41,287 nucleotides of DNA from Marinobacterium rhizophilum DSM 18822 (GCF_000378045.1 NZ_KB899094.1:247228-288514); one strand, 5' to 3'. Counted from the stretch's first letter, positions 1 to 10,095 are shown. Notes: generated by a model not told the origin, from the sequence alone. Translations and numbers: made by a program.

Positions 1-43
1 GGCCGAATGTCAAACTTATAGATCGCCGCGATGCCGTAAATAT

Positions 44-151
44 TCATGTGTGTTTCCGTACGTGACTGATGCCTTGGCAAATTTGATTGGTAATCCCGGT
101 GCGCGGCCGAATGTCAAACTTATAGATCGCCGCGATGCCGTAAATATTCAT
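44..151 (-). pseudogene. ABC-2 permease N-terminal fragment, repeat copy B
   Basis: Same frame as copy A, starting MNIYGIAAIYKFDIR and again ending on an ATGA overlap, here with the copy starting at 47. The copy at 47 runs off the window. Whether it opens into a full permease or into further repeats cannot be seen. If an intact permease lies beyond base 1, these small frames would act as a coupled leader. Confidence 0.5.
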
Positions 152-255
152 GTGTGTTTCCGTACGTGACTGATGCCTTGGCGAGGTTGATTGGTAATCC
201 CGGTGCGCGGCCGGATGGCAAATTTATAAATCGCCGCGATGCCGTAAAGATTCAT
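148..255 (-). pseudogene. ABC-2 permease N-terminal fragment, repeat copy A
   Basis: This 35-codon frame starts at an ATG that overlaps the ATPase stop as ATGA, the usual coupling between an ABC ATPase and its membrane partner. It begins [12 protein letters not shown], which resembles the start of YadH-type ABC-2 permeases (from memory, MN..GI.AIY.FE). It ends on a TGA that overlaps the next repeat's ATG, so it is too short to be a transporter. I read it as a duplicated permease start, not a complete gene. A second copy (151 to 44) and a truncated third (47 to 1) follow. Confidence 0.55.
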
Positions 256-1178
256 GCCTGTTCTCTCACCAGGTTGACGAATATATCTTCCAGAGAACTC
301 TGTTTTGAATGCAGGTCCTTGAAGTCCAGCCCCTGTGCGCTGAGCGCGCGCATCAGTTCGGTAATACCGGTGTTTTCATGCTGGGCATCGAAGCTGTAGG
401 TCAGCTGCTGGCCATCGGCACTGAGCTCAAGGTTGAATGGCGCCAGTGTGGCCGGCAGGGCGTCGAGGGGCGTCTGCAGCTGCAGGAGCAACTGCTTGGT
501 GCCGAGCTTGTTCATCAGGGTTGTTTTGTCATCTACCAGAATCAGCCGACCCTTATTGATGACGCCGATGCGGTCGGCCATCTCTTCCGCTTCCTCTATG
601 TAATGCGTGGTAAGAATGATGGTGACCCCCCGCTGCTGCAGACCACGTACCATGTTCCACATATCCCGGCGCAGTTCTACATCCACGCCGGCGGTGGGCT
701 CATCGAGGAACAGAATGCTGGGCTCATGGGATAGCGCCTTGGCGATCATGACCCGGCGTTTCATGCCGCCCGATAATGCCATGATGCGTGAGTCCCGTTT
801 GTCCCAGAGTGAGAGCTGGCGCAATAGCTGCTCGATATAGTCAGGGTTGGGCGGCTTGCCAAACAGCCCGCGGCTGAATTTGACCGTCGCCAGTACGTTT
901 TCAAACGAATCGGTGGCCAGTTCCTGGGGCACGAGGCCGATATTGCTGCGGGCGGCGCGGTACTCGGTCCGAATATCGTAACCGGCGGCAGTGACCGAGC
1001 CCCGGGTCGCATTAACGATGCCGCAGATGATGCTGATCAGCGTGGTTTTGCCGGCGCCGTTTGGACCCAGCAGCGCAAAAATCTCGCCGCGCCGAATATC
1101 GAGACTGATATCGTGCAGCGCGGTGAATCCAGAGGCGTACGTCTTGTTGATGTTTTGAACCGAGATAACGTCCTGCAC
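252..1178 (-). CDS. ABC transporter ATP-binding protein (YadG/CcmA-like)
   Basis: This is the ATPase subunit of an ABC-2 type exporter, about 308 residues. From the chosen start there is a Walker A GPNGAGKT (38-45), a Q-loop near VPQE, the signature LSGGMKRR, a Walker [13 protein letters not shown] and the switch histidine in [11 protein letters not shown]. The C-terminal 80 residues form the accessory domain usual in drug or polysaccharide exporters of this class. An ATG at 1193 is in frame, but AAGGAG at 1184-1189 lies five bases before a GTG at 1178, so the GTG is the likelier start. The stop overlaps the next ATG as ATGA. The partner permease appears broken up or displaced by the 104-bp repeats. 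The substrate is unknown. Confidence 0.9.
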   Translation of the reverse strand: MQDVISVQNINKTYASGFTALHDISLDIRRGEIFALLGPNGAGKTTLISIICGIVNATRGSVTAAGYDIRTEYRAARSNIGLVPQELATDSFENVLATVKFSRGLFGKPPNPDYIEQLLRQLSLWDKRDSRIMALSGGMKRRVMIAKALSHEPSILFLDEPTAGVDVELRRDMWNMVRGLQQRGVTIILTTHYIEEAEEMADRIGVINKGRLILVDDKTTLMNKLGTKQLLLQLQTPLDALPATLAPFNLELSADGQQLTYSFDAQHENTGITELMRALSAQGLDFKDLHSKQSSLEDIFVNLVREQA

Positions 1179-1193
1179 GCGGGCTCCTTGCAT

Positions 1194-1514
1194 GGCAGTG
1201 AAAATAGTCTGTTCGACAATGGCCAGACAGGAGTGTAACCCATCGAGCCGCGGGACAGGGCTTCAACATAGCTGTCAGCGGGCGGGCCATAGGCTATGTT
1301 TTAACAGCAGACTGGAGTTGCGCTACTTCTGCGCTACAACTGCACTTTATTGACATGAGGCGCGGGAATTTTCAGAAGGTGGCCAGGCAGTTGCGATCAC
1401 CGCGAATCGTCTGCTATTTTTGTGCAGTGCACAAAAGATCGCCACGCGGTGGGTATAGCCAGGCAAGAACTATATGCCAGCTGATACCAGACCGACCAGA
1501 CCGAGGTTAGGACA
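1194..1514. other. Intergenic region between the divergent ABC and CBS genes
   Basis: This gap holds the promoters of two divergent genes. The one clear element is the 19-base palindrome at 1418-1436 (separate entry). A TTGACA lies at about 1350 on the plus strand, without a convincing -10. Nothing coding is supported. Confidence 0.6.
1418..1436. promoter_or_regulatory. Perfect palindrome upstream of the CBS gene, candidate operator
   Basis: TTTTGTGCAGTGCACAAAA has 9-base arms around a single central G and lies 78 bases before the CBS-domain start. Such perfect short-spaced palindromes are typical operators for dimeric regulators. Which regulator binds is unknown. Confidence 0.5.
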
Positions 1515-1943
1515 ATGGAAGCAGGTTCGATACGTGAGTACATGAGCACCGATTTTGCCATCATTACGCCTGAAATGCCGGTGGTCGAGGCATCGGCAAA
1601 ACTGATACAGAAGGCCATGCTGGGTGGGCCTGTCGTGAACGAAAACCGCGAGCTGGTGGGTTGGATCTCCGAGCAGGAATGTCTGCAGGTGACGATTCAG
1701 GTGGTATACCACAATCAACGCATTGCCAATGTCAGGGATATCATGCGAACGGACGTACTGACGGTCTCGCCCACGGATCATCCGCTGGAGCTGGCCCGGC
1801 AGATGCTGAGTTCCAAACCCAATGAAAAACCCAAGTCCTACCCGGTGGTGGATAGTCAGCGTCGGGTTATCGGCGTCATTACAAGACGCCATATTCTGAA
1901 AATGCTGCTGAACAAAATGGCCGAGTTGTCGCACCCCGGCTAA
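1515..1943 (+). CDS. Two-CBS-domain protein
   Basis: A 142-residue stand-alone CBS-pair protein. CBS 1 spans about residues 5-60 (MSTDFAIITPEMPVVEA to LVGWISEQE). CBS 2 spans about 73-135 (DIMRTDVLTVSPTDHPLE to VIGVITRRHIL). CBS pairs bind adenosine nucleotides and regulate partner proteins. No catalytic or transport domain is attached, so the partner is unknown. An AGG shortly before the ATG gives a modest ribosome site. The gene is monocistronic, with a candidate operator upstream and a weak hairpin downstream. Confidence 0.85.
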   Translation: MEAGSIREYMSTDFAIITPEMPVVEASAKLIQKAMLGGPVVNENRELVGWISEQECLQVTIQVVYHNQRIANVRDIMRTDVLTVSPTDHPLELARQMLSSKPNEKPKSYPVVDSQRRVIGVITRRHILKMLLNKMAELSHPG

Positions 1944-1954
1944 CACGCGGGCGC

Positions 1955-1977
1955 GGGCAATCCTGGCGGCATTGCCC
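1955..1977 (+). terminator. Weak hairpin after the CBS gene
   Basis: GGGCAAT pairs with ATTGCCC around a 9-base loop, 12 bases past the stop. There is only a short T tract, so intrinsic termination is uncertain. Confidence 0.35.
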
Positions 1978-2254
1978 TTGTGTGCGCTTGATTCTGTTCA
2001 TGACAATGACCAAAAACGGTTATGTTCATACCCGTTCCTGCGCTTTGTGCCCCACGCGCCAGGCAAGGTGATGCGCAGGCACACGTTCGCGCACAACGGC
2101 ATCAAGATCACCTGGAAACGGCTCTGTCTGTGGGAAAATATGCCACCTCGTTGTCGAAGGGAGGAGGCCTTGCGGTGCGGGCAGAACATAAGTGCCTGCT
2201 GCACCGGGCGGCTACATTCTTAATTCTCAGCTATTGATTCGGGTTCCCTCTGTT
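1978..2254. other. Intergenic region, nothing recognised
   Basis: About 280 bases before the luciferase-like gene. It has short open frames but none with a ribosome site or recognisable product. No clear sigma-70 promoter or palindrome was found. Confidence 0.5.
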
Positions 2255-3277
2255 ATGACGCTCAAGCTCACCGTTATCGACCAGTCACCGGTACCTGGCA
2301 AGCCACAACCGTTGTCTGCCGTGGCACTTTCGGCAAAGCTGGCTCAAGCCTGCGACCGCGCGGGCTATGCCCGTTACTGGGTGGCGGAACATCACAACAG
2401 CCTCAACTTTGCCGGTCCCAGCCCCGAAATTCTGATCAGCCATATTGCCAGTATTACCGAGCGTATTCGGGTGGGGAGCGGCGGCGTGATGCTGCCGCAC
2501 TACAGCCCCTATAAGGTGGCCGAACAGTTCAAGCTGCTTGCAACGCTGTTTCCCGAACGGATTGATCTTGGCATCGGCCGGGCGCCGGGCGGGGATGGCC
2601 TGGCCAGCCATGCGCTGGCGTACCCTTATGCGCAGGCGCGTGAAGACCACTATGCCCAGCAGGCGGCCTTGCTGAAGGGCTTTCTGACAGGGAGCATTCC
2701 CGATCATCATCCGTACCATGAGTTACAGGTCATGCCGGATGAGCGCCCCTGTCCAGAACTCTGGATGCTGGGTTCCAGTGGCGGCAGCGCACACCTCGCA
2801 GGGCAGGTGGGGATGAAGATGGCACTGGCACTGTTTATCGGTCCCGAAGACAGGCCCGTGAGCATTGTGAAGGACTATCAGAACGCCTGGCGCGAAGCCG
2901 CGCATGCGGGCGATCCCCAAACGCTGATCGCGGTCTCCGCGGTCTGCGCCCAGACGCGGGAAGAAGCCGAATATCTGGCCGCCTCCCAGGTGTACTGGAA
3001 GGTAAAGGCGTTTCGCCACGGCGTGCGAGATGCCATCATGTCTCCCAGTGAAGCGCTTGATTGCAAAAACAAGCTTGGGCCCTCCGACCAGGCGTACTTC
3101 GATCAGACCCTGGCGTCCGTTGTCTGTGGATCACCGCAGGAGTGCCTGGTGCGCCTGCAGAGCGTGGGGGAGCGCTATGGCACCGATGAGATCGGTCTGG
3201 TGACCGTCACCCACGATTTTGAACACCGGCTATGCAGCTACGAGCTGCTGGCGGCGCAGAACGGCACTGCATTGTAG
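2255..3277 (+). CDS. LLM-class flavin-dependent oxidoreductase (MsnO8-like)
   Basis: A 340-residue bacterial-luciferase-like monooxygenase that would use reduced FMN, on a substrate that cannot be told from sequence. The start MTLKLTVIDQSPVP, the WVAEHHN motif, RIRVGSGGVMLPHYSP and DLGIGRAPGGD are hallmarks of the MsnO8 / alkanal monooxygenase-like subfamily. An upstream in-frame ATG at 2192 would add 21 residues not seen in the family, so 2255 is preferred, although no strong Shine-Dalgarno is visible there. The TAG stop lies inside a REP palindrome. The gene converges on liuE. Confidence 0.85.
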   Translation: MTLKLTVIDQSPVPGKPQPLSAVALSAKLAQACDRAGYARYWVAEHHNSLNFAGPSPEILISHIASITERIRVGSGGVMLPHYSPYKVAEQFKLLATLFPERIDLGIGRAPGGDGLASHALAYPYAQAREDHYAQQAALLKGFLTGSIPDHHPYHELQVMPDERPCPELWMLGSSGGSAHLAGQVGMKMALALFIGPEDRPVSIVKDYQNAWREAAHAGDPQTLIAVSAVCAQTREEAEYLAASQVYWKVKAFRHGVRDAIMSPSEALDCKNKLGPSDQAYFDQTLASVVCGSPQECLVRLQSVGERYGTDEIGLVTVTHDFEHRLCSYELLAAQNGTAL

Positions 3278-3359
3278 GAGCCGGTCTCCGGGCGAATGGC
3301 GTCTGGTGCCCCGCGGGGACTTGGAAGCAGATCATTCGCTCGCGGAGCAAGCTCCCACA
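3273..3359. repeat. Inverted pair of REP palindromes (REPIN-like)
   Basis: TGTAGGAGCC...GGGCGAATGG (3273-3299) is followed in opposite orientation by ATTCGCTCG...GCTCCCACA (3334-3359). Both resemble the Pseudomonas-type REP (TGTGGGAGC..GCTTGCTC..GCGAAT), and the pair forms a REPIN-like doublet. It lies between the convergent monooxygenase and liuE genes and may act as a bidirectional terminator or mRNA stabiliser. The first copy includes the monooxygenase stop codon. Confidence 0.7.
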
Positions 3360-3364
3360 GGCTG

Positions 3365-4267
3365 CTAGTCGTTACAGGCCATTGCCTGGCCCACCTTGGA
3401 GCCATTTACGCGGCCTAGCTGAGCGGAGATCCAGTTGCCGGTTAGTACCAGCTGCTGCAGGTTCACGCCGGTATTTATGCCCATTCCCTGCAACATGTAA
3501 ATCACATCTTCACTGGCGACATTGCCGGAAGCCCCCTTGGCATAGGGGCAGCCGCCCAGACCCGCCACGGATGCGTCCACCACGGCTAGTCCCTCTTCCA
3601 GCACCGCATAGAGGTTGGCCAGTGCCTGACCGTAGGTGTCATGGAAATGCGCCGCCAGCTGGTGGATGGGAACATCCCGGGCCACGGCTTCGAGCATGTG
3701 CTTGGCCTTGAGCGGCGTACCGGTGCCAATGGTGTCCCCAAGCGATATTTCATAGCAGCCCATGTCCAGCAGTTCACGGCAGACCGCTGCCACCTGGGCC
3801 GGCGCAATGTCGCCGGCGTAGGGGCAACCGAGCACCGTCGACACATAGCCACGTACCCGTATGCCGTTCGCCCCGGCCGCCTCGATGACAGGCGCGAAGC
3901 GGGTGAGACTTTCGGCGATCGTGCAGTTGATGTTCTTCTGCGTGAAGGCCTCGGAGGCGGCAGTGAAGACTGCCACCTCGTCGACCCGGCTTGCCAGTGC
4001 GGCTTCAAAGCCCTTCAGATTGGGTGTCAGCGCGGCATAGGTGACACCCTTTCGCCGCTCAATACCCGCCATCACCTCGCGGGCATCCCCCATCTGCGGT
4101 ACCCACTTGGGTGAGACAAAGCTGGCGGCCTCGATATGGCGAATGCCGGCGGCAGCCAGGCGCTCGACAAGCTCGATCTTGACCGCCGTGCTGATGTGGG
4201 TCGCTTCGTTCTGCAGGCCGTCCCGTGGGCCCACATCGACCAGTCGAACAGTGTTTGGCAGGGCCAT
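3365..4267 (-). CDS. liuE: Hydroxymethylglutaryl-CoA lyase
   Basis: Cleaves HMG-CoA to acetoacetate and acetyl-CoA, the last step of leucine degradation. The 300-residue length is normal. Visible motifs are the catalytic GPRDGLQNE (R15, D16), the metal-binding HFHDTYGQ and the signature GLGGCPYAKGASGNVA with the active-site cysteine. The family is a DRE-TIM barrel. Its ATG (4267-4265) overlaps the liuD stop as TGATG, so the two genes are translationally coupled. It is the last gene of the liu operon and ends just before a REPIN-like repeat. Confidence 0.96.
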   Translation of the reverse strand: MALPNTVRLVDVGPRDGLQNEATHISTAVKIELVERLAAAGIRHIEAASFVSPKWVPQMGDAREVMAGIERRKGVTYAALTPNLKGFEAALASRVDEVAVFTAASEAFTQKNINCTIAESLTRFAPVIEAAGANGIRVRGYVSTVLGCPYAGDIAPAQVAAVCRELLDMGCYEISLGDTIGTGTPLKAKHMLEAVARDVPIHQLAAHFHDTYGQALANLYAVLEEGLAVVDASVAGLGGCPYAKGASGNVASEDVIYMLQGMGINTGVNLQQLVLTGNWISAQLGRVNGSKVGQAMACND

Positions 4268-6273
4268 CAGCAGGCCTCCGGGGTTGCTGTTTGGGCTTCT
4301 GTTTCCAGCGATACCAGTTCTGCGCCATCACCGACCAGCTCGCCTTCGGCAAAGTAGACCGCACTGACAACGCCATCCTTGGGTGCTCGAATACTGTGTT
4401 CCATCTTCATGGCTTCCATCACCACCAGGGTGTCGCCCTTGCACACCGTTTGGCCAGGCTCTACCAGCACGGCAACCACGGCGCCGTTCATCGGCGCGGT
4501 GAGCGATGCCTCGGTGTGATGGTCCGCAGCGCCGAAGCGTTCGACATGGAGCTGGCAGACAAACTGTTCGCCCTGGTCCATCAGCGTGAGCTGTGCCTGG
4601 TTGCGGTAACCGTAAACGGTACGCCGGTGCCCGTTGATGATGATATTCAGGGTGTCGCCATTCAGGCTCGCAGCGACCTTGTAGCGGGCACCGTCCAGGG
4701 TGATCTCGTAACCGCCGTCCTGTTCCAGGATGCTCAGGTTATGCAGCTGATCGCCACAGGCGAGCTGCATGGGCCGCGCGAAGCTCGAGTTGAGGCGCCA
4801 GCTGTTCTGGCGTGCAAAGGGCGAATGGGGGTCATTGCCACCGCGGAGACCGGCCTTGTCGCTTTCGAGAAAAAAGCAGGCGGCCATCAGCAGGCTTTCG
4901 GTCGGGTCGAGCTTTGCCGGCGGAAACAGCAGCGCCTGGTGCTTGTCGATGAAGCCGGTATCGAGGTCTGCGGCCTTGAATGGCGCAGCCAGAGCCAGGT
5001 TACGCAGGAAGCGCACGTTGGTCTTGAGCCCGGCAATGCGGTATTCACCCAGGGCCTTGGCCAGGCGCGCCAGGGCCCGCTCGCGGTTATCGTCCCAGAC
5101 AATCAGCTTGGCGATCATCGGATCGTAATAGACGCTGACCTCATCGCCCTCGATAACACCGGTATCGACCCGTACATCAGGCGATTCGGTGGGGGGGCGC
5201 AGGTAGCTCAGGCGTCCGGTGGCCGGCAGAAAATCGTTGTCCGGATCTTCGGCGTAGATACGGGCTTCAAAGGCGTGGCCGTTGATGCTGATTTCGTGCT
5301 GCAGCAGCGGCAGGGGTTCGCCCGCGGCGATCAGCAGCTGCCAGTGAACCAGGTCCTGGCCGGTAATCATCTCGGTGACCGGGTGCTCCACCTGCAGACG
5401 GGTGTTCATTTCCATAAAGAAGAACGAACCGTCGACGTCGTAGAGAAATTCGACGGTGCCGGCGCCCACATAGTCGATGGCCTGGGCGGCGAGTACCGCC
5501 GCTTCACCCATGGCCTTGCGGGTCGCATCGGACAGCCCCGGTGCCGGTGCCTCCTCGATCACTTTCTGGTGACGGCGCTGCACCGAGCAGTCGCGCTCGG
5601 CCAGGTAGACGCCGTTGCCCTGGCTGTCGCAGAACACCTGGATCTCGACATGGCGCGGCTGGGTCAGGTAGCGCTCGATCAGCATGTCCGGATTGCCGAA
5701 AGCGTTTTTGGCCTCGCGGCAGGCCGAGGTCAGGGCTTCATCGAATTCGGCCAGGGATTCGACCACGCGCATGCCCTTGCCGCCACCGCCGGCGACGGCC
5801 TTGAGCAGCAGCGGAAAACCGCATTTTTCGGCTTCCTTTTTGAGGACGGCCGGTGTCTGGTCATCACCGTGATAGCCGGGCACCAAGGGTACGCCGGCAT
5901 CCTGCATGATCGCCTTGGCGGCGGATTTGGAGCCCATGGCGGCAATGGCGGATGCCGGCGGGCCGATAAAGGCGATGCCGTTGTCTTCACAGGCGCGGGC
6001 AAAGGCCGTGTTCTCGGACAAAAAGCCGTAGCCCGGATGGATAGCCTGGGCACCCGACTGTTTCGCGATCTCGATGATCTTGTCGGCGCGCAGGTAGCTT
6101 TCGCTGCTGGGGGCGGGCCCCAGCAGAAAGGCTTCGTCGGCCATGGCAACATGGCGGGCGTTGATATCCGCCTCGGAGTAGACGGCAACGCAGCGAATCC
6201 CCAGACGATGGGCCGTTTTAATCACCCGGCAGGCGATCTCTCCACGGTTGGCAATCAGAATCTTGTTAAACAT
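4267..6273 (-). CDS. liuD: Methylcrotonyl-CoA carboxylase alpha (biotin) subunit
   Basis: The biotin-carrying subunit that carboxylates biotin with ATP and bicarbonate for 3-methylcrotonyl-CoA carboxylation. Of 668 residues, the biotin carboxylase part starts MFNKILIANRGEIACRVIKTA, with ATP-grasp motifs (KAVAGGGGKGMR, EMNTRLQVEHPVTE). A BT-like middle region follows, then a biotinyl domain with VMEAMKMEHS, the biotinylated lysine being about K623. The partner is liuB. GGAGA lies a few bases before the ATG. The leader is unusual: the first 32 bases of the gene (read inward from the ATG) are repeated 118 bp upstream, which displaces this start from liuC. Confidence 0.96.
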   Translation of the reverse strand: MFNKILIANRGEIACRVIKTAHRLGIRCVAVYSEADINARHVAMADEAFLLGPAPSSESYLRADKIIEIAKQSGAQAIHPGYGFLSENTAFARACEDNGIAFIGPPASAIAAMGSKSAAKAIMQDAGVPLVPGYHGDDQTPAVLKKEAEKCGFPLLLKAVAGGGGKGMRVVESLAEFDEALTSACREAKNAFGNPDMLIERYLTQPRHVEIQVFCDSQGNGVYLAERDCSVQRRHQKVIEEAPAPGLSDATRKAMGEAAVLAAQAIDYVGAGTVEFLYDVDGSFFFMEMNTRLQVEHPVTEMITGQDLVHWQLLIAAGEPLPLLQHEISINGHAFEARIYAEDPDNDFLPATGRLSYLRPPTESPDVRVDTGVIEGDEVSVYYDPMIAKLIVWDDNRERALARLAKALGEYRIAGLKTNVRFLRNLALAAPFKAADLDTGFIDKHQALLFPPAKLDPTESLLMAACFFLESDKAGLRGGNDPHSPFARQNSWRLNSSFARPMQLACGDQLHNLSILEQDGGYEITLDGARYKVAASLNGDTLNIIINGHRRTVYGYRNQAQLTLMDQGEQFVCQLHVERFGAADHHTEASLTAPMNGAVVAVLVEPGQTVCKGDTLVVMEAMKMEHSIRAPKDGVVSAVYFAEGELVGDGAELVSLETEAQTATPEAC

Positions 6274-6391
6274 GGTGAGTCTCCGTGTCGAGATCGCCTG
6301 CAGCTGCTGCGCAGCTCATGCGAACTGGCTTCGCCGCTGCACCGCTACGCGGGCGGTCGCCACGGTTGGCAATCAGAATCTTGTTAAACAT
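6242..6391. repeat. Duplication of the liuD 5' end
   Basis: The 32 bases at 6242-6273, including the liuD start codon, recur exactly at 6360-6391. The 86 bases between copies include two short palindromes (AGCTGC-TGC-GCAGCT and GCGAA-CTGGC-TTCGC). The outer copy sits five bases after the liuC stop with a GAGGAA ribosome site, which suggests it marks the ancestral liuD start. Confidence 0.9.
6266..6391 (-). pseudogene. Orphan liuD leader ORF (41 codons)
   Basis: Starts MFNKILIANRGD, like liuD, from the outer copy of the duplication, then diverges into unrelated sequence. It ends on a TAA that overlaps the functional liuD start by eight bases. It has the better ribosome site (GAGGAA, inherited from the liuC end), so it may be translated and couple ribosomes to liuD. 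It has no catalytic potential. Confidence 0.6.
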
Positions 6392-6395
6392 TTGC

Positions 6396-7190
6396 CTATT
6401 CCTCGATCCAGTTCGGGGCGCGTTTTTGCAGGAAGGCACTGAGCCCCTCCTGGCCTTCTTCGCTGACACGAATATCGGCGATGCGCCGGGCGGTATCGTC
6501 GATCAGGGCCGCATCGATGGGTTTCTGACTGACGGCGAACACCAGTTCCTTGGCCGCGTGCATGGCGCGGGGGCCGTTGCGGCGCAATGCCTGCACGATG
6601 GTAGCGCAGGCGGTATCAAGGGCGGCGTTATCCTCGACGACCTCATGCACCAGGCCGTATTGCTGCGCCTGTTCGGCGCTGAACGCTTCGGCGCTCTGGA
6701 AGTAGCGCCTGGCCTGGCGCTCACCAATGGCCCGCACAACATAGGGGCTGATGGTGGCCGGAGTCAGGCCAATGCGGACCTCGGACAGACAGAACCGGCT
6801 GGCCTGGGTGGCGATGACAATATCGCAGCACGCGGCCAGGCCCACGGCGCCACCATAGGCCGCGCCCTGTACCAGTGCGATGGTCGGCTTGCTCAGGTTG
6901 TTGAGCACGGACATCAGGCCGGCGAGCCCCAGGGCATCCTGCAGGTTTTCGTCATGGCTGTTGGCGGCCATGCGCTTCATCCAGTTGAAGTCGGCACCGG
7001 CGGAAAAATTCTTGCCGTTGGACGCCAGTACCAGTACCCGCACCGCGGGGTTGGCGTCCAGCTCGCGCAGGTGTTCGGTCAGGCGCTGGATAATGACATC
7101 GTCAAAGGCGTTGTGAATCTCAGGCCGGTTCAGCGTGAGGCGGGCAACGCCATTGGACTGAATGTCGAGCAGAACGGTTTCGTGGCTCAT
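6396..7190 (-). CDS. liuC: Methylglutaconyl-CoA hydratase (enoyl-CoA hydratase family)
   Basis: Hydrates 3-methylglutaconyl-CoA to HMG-CoA. A 264-residue crotonase-fold protein with the oxyanion-hole segments NGKNFSAGADFNWMK and GAAYGGAVGLAACCDIV. An upstream in-frame ATG at 7235 exists, but GGAGAGAG just before the ATG at 7190 decides the start (MSHETVLLD). It lies 25 bases after liuB. The substrate is inferred from the operon, since the crotonase fold alone does not reveal it. Confidence 0.92.
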   Translation of the reverse strand: MSHETVLLDIQSNGVARLTLNRPEIHNAFDDVIIQRLTEHLRELDANPAVRVLVLASNGKNFSAGADFNWMKRMAANSHDENLQDALGLAGLMSVLNNLSKPTIALVQGAAYGGAVGLAACCDIVIATQASRFCLSEVRIGLTPATISPYVVRAIGERQARRYFQSAEAFSAEQAQQYGLVHEVVEDNAALDTACATIVQALRRNGPRAMHAAKELVFAVSQKPIDAALIDDTARRIADIRVSEEGQEGLSAFLQKRAPNWIEE

Positions 7191-7215
7191 GTCTCTCTCC
7201 GTTATATCCAGTGCG

Positions 7216-8823
<1,608 letters not shown>

Positions 8824-8853
8824 GACAGAATCCTCGAAAGCCTGAAGGGACGC

Positions 8854-10020
8854 TTACTTGTTGAGAAACAGTTCGCGGCCAATCAGCATGCGGCGGATCT
8901 CGGAGGTGCCGGCGCCAATCTCGTACAGCTTGGCATCACGCAGCAGGCGACCGGTAGGGAATTCGTTGATATAGCCGTTGCCGCCCAGCAGCTGGATGGC
9001 ATCCAGCGCCAGCTTGGTGGCGTTTTCCGCCGAATACAGGATGGCGCCGGCGGCGTCCTTGCGGCTGGTTTCGCCGCGCTGGGCGGCCAGGGCCACCATG
9101 TAGACATAGGATTTGGCGGCATTCATCAGGGTGTACATGTCGGCGACCTTGCCCTGCACCAGCTGGAATTCGCCGATGGCCTGACCAAACTGGCTCCGCT
9201 CGCGGATGTAGGGCACCACCACGTCCATGGCCGCCTGCATGATGCCCAGCGGGCCACCGGAGAGAACCAGGCGCTCGTAATCGAGGCCACTCATCAATAC
9301 CTTCACACCGCCGTTAAGCTCACCGAGGATGTTTTCCTTGGGCACGATGCAGTCCTGGAATACCAGTTCGCAGGTGTTGGAGCCGCGCATGCCCAGCTTG
9401 TCGAGTTTCTGGGCGCGGGAGAAGCCGGCAAAATCGCGCTCGATGATAAACGCCGTGATGCCGTGGGGGCCCTTGGCGTGGTCGGTCTTGGCATAGACCA
9501 CATAGACGTGGGCATCGGGACCGTTGGTGATCCACATCTTGTTGCCGTTCAGCACGTAGTGGTCGCCATTGTCGCGGGCAGTAAGCTTCATGGAAACCAC
9601 ATCGGAGCCGGCATTGGGTTCGGACATGGCCAGGGCACCGATGTGCTCGCCGCTGATCAGTTTGGGCAGATACTGCTGTTTCTGCGCTTCGCTACCGTTA
9701 CGGTGAATCTGGTTGACGCACAGGTTGGAGTGGGCGCCGTACGACAGGCCGATCGACGCCGAAGCGCGGCTGATTTCTTCCATCGCTATCACGTGGGCCA
9801 GGTAGCCCATGTCAACACCGCCGTACTCTTCCTTGACGGTAATGCCGAGCAGCCCCATGTCGCCGAACTTGCGCCACAACTGGTTGGGGAATTCGTTCTT
9901 GTGGTCGGTTTCCTCGGCCAGCGGGGCGATTTCCTGGGCGGCGAAGGCGTTCACCTGTTCGCGCAGCATGTCCAGTGTCTCGCCCAGTCCAAAGTTCAGT
10001 TCAGAGTATTGAGAAATCAT
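8854..10020 (-). CDS. liuA: Isovaleryl-CoA dehydrogenase
   Basis: A FAD acyl-CoA dehydrogenase, 388 residues, that oxidises isovaleryl-CoA to 3-methylcrotonyl-CoA and passes electrons to ETF. Markers are [24 protein letters not shown] and the segment [15 protein letters not shown], in which E239 matches the helix-G catalytic glutamate typical of isovaleryl-CoA dehydrogenases. The C-terminus has [13 protein letters not shown] and [17 protein letters not shown]. It is the first gene of the liu operon, behind a promoter flanked by two TetR-type palindromes. Confidence 0.96.
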   Translation of the reverse strand: MISQYSELNFGLGETLDMLREQVNAFAAQEIAPLAEETDHKNEFPNQLWRKFGDMGLLGITVKEEYGGVDMGYLAHVIAMEEISRASASIGLSYGAHSNLCVNQIHRNGSEAQKQQYLPKLISGEHIGALAMSEPNAGSDVVSMKLTARDNGDHYVLNGNKMWITNGPDAHVYVVYAKTDHAKGPHGITAFIIERDFAGFSRAQKLDKLGMRGSNTCELVFQDCIVPKENILGELNGGVKVLMSGLDYERLVLSGGPLGIMQAAMDVVVPYIRERSQFGQAIGEFQLVQGKVADMYTLMNAAKSYVYMVALAAQRGETSRKDAAGAILYSAENATKLALDAIQLLGGNGYINEFPTGRLLRDAKLYEIGAGTSEIRRMLIGRELFLNK

Positions 10021-10081
10021 TTTTGCCGGCCCTCGCAGTGCGGGAATATTGGATACGGGAAAACCCGCGTAAAAATTAACT

Positions 10082-10095
10082 ATACGCTATCGTAT
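10082..10095. promoter_or_regulatory. Operator candidate overlapping the liuA -10 box
   Basis: ATACG-CTAT-CGTAT is a perfect inverted repeat with a 4-base spacer. It has the same arms as the site at 10117-10130 and close arms to one upstream of the neighbouring TetR gene. It is probably bound by that TetR protein. Confidence 0.65.

Larger units (their letters stand above)
1..255. repeat. 104-bp tandem direct repeats at the window edge
   Basis: Two full units (1-104 and 105-208) differ at only three bases. A third, partial unit (209-255) matches the first 47 bases of the others with five differences, then runs into the ABC ATPase gene. On the minus strand each unit contains an ATG (at 255, 151 and 47). 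Because 104 is one less than a multiple of three, the reading frame opened at one ATG closes on the TGA of an ATGA at the next unit. The array may continue beyond base 1. Confidence 0.9.

Noticed and set aside
1-255. The left-edge repeats as a CRISPR array
   Set aside because: Units are 104 bases with no variable spacers and contain coding-like starts, so they are direct tandem copies and not repeat-spacer units.
4225-6387. A 720-codon open frame on the plus strand opposite liuD
   Set aside because: It is the antisense shadow of a GC-rich gene. The minus strand encodes a full, motif-complete biotin carboxylase subunit, and the plus frame has no recognisable domain or ribosome site.
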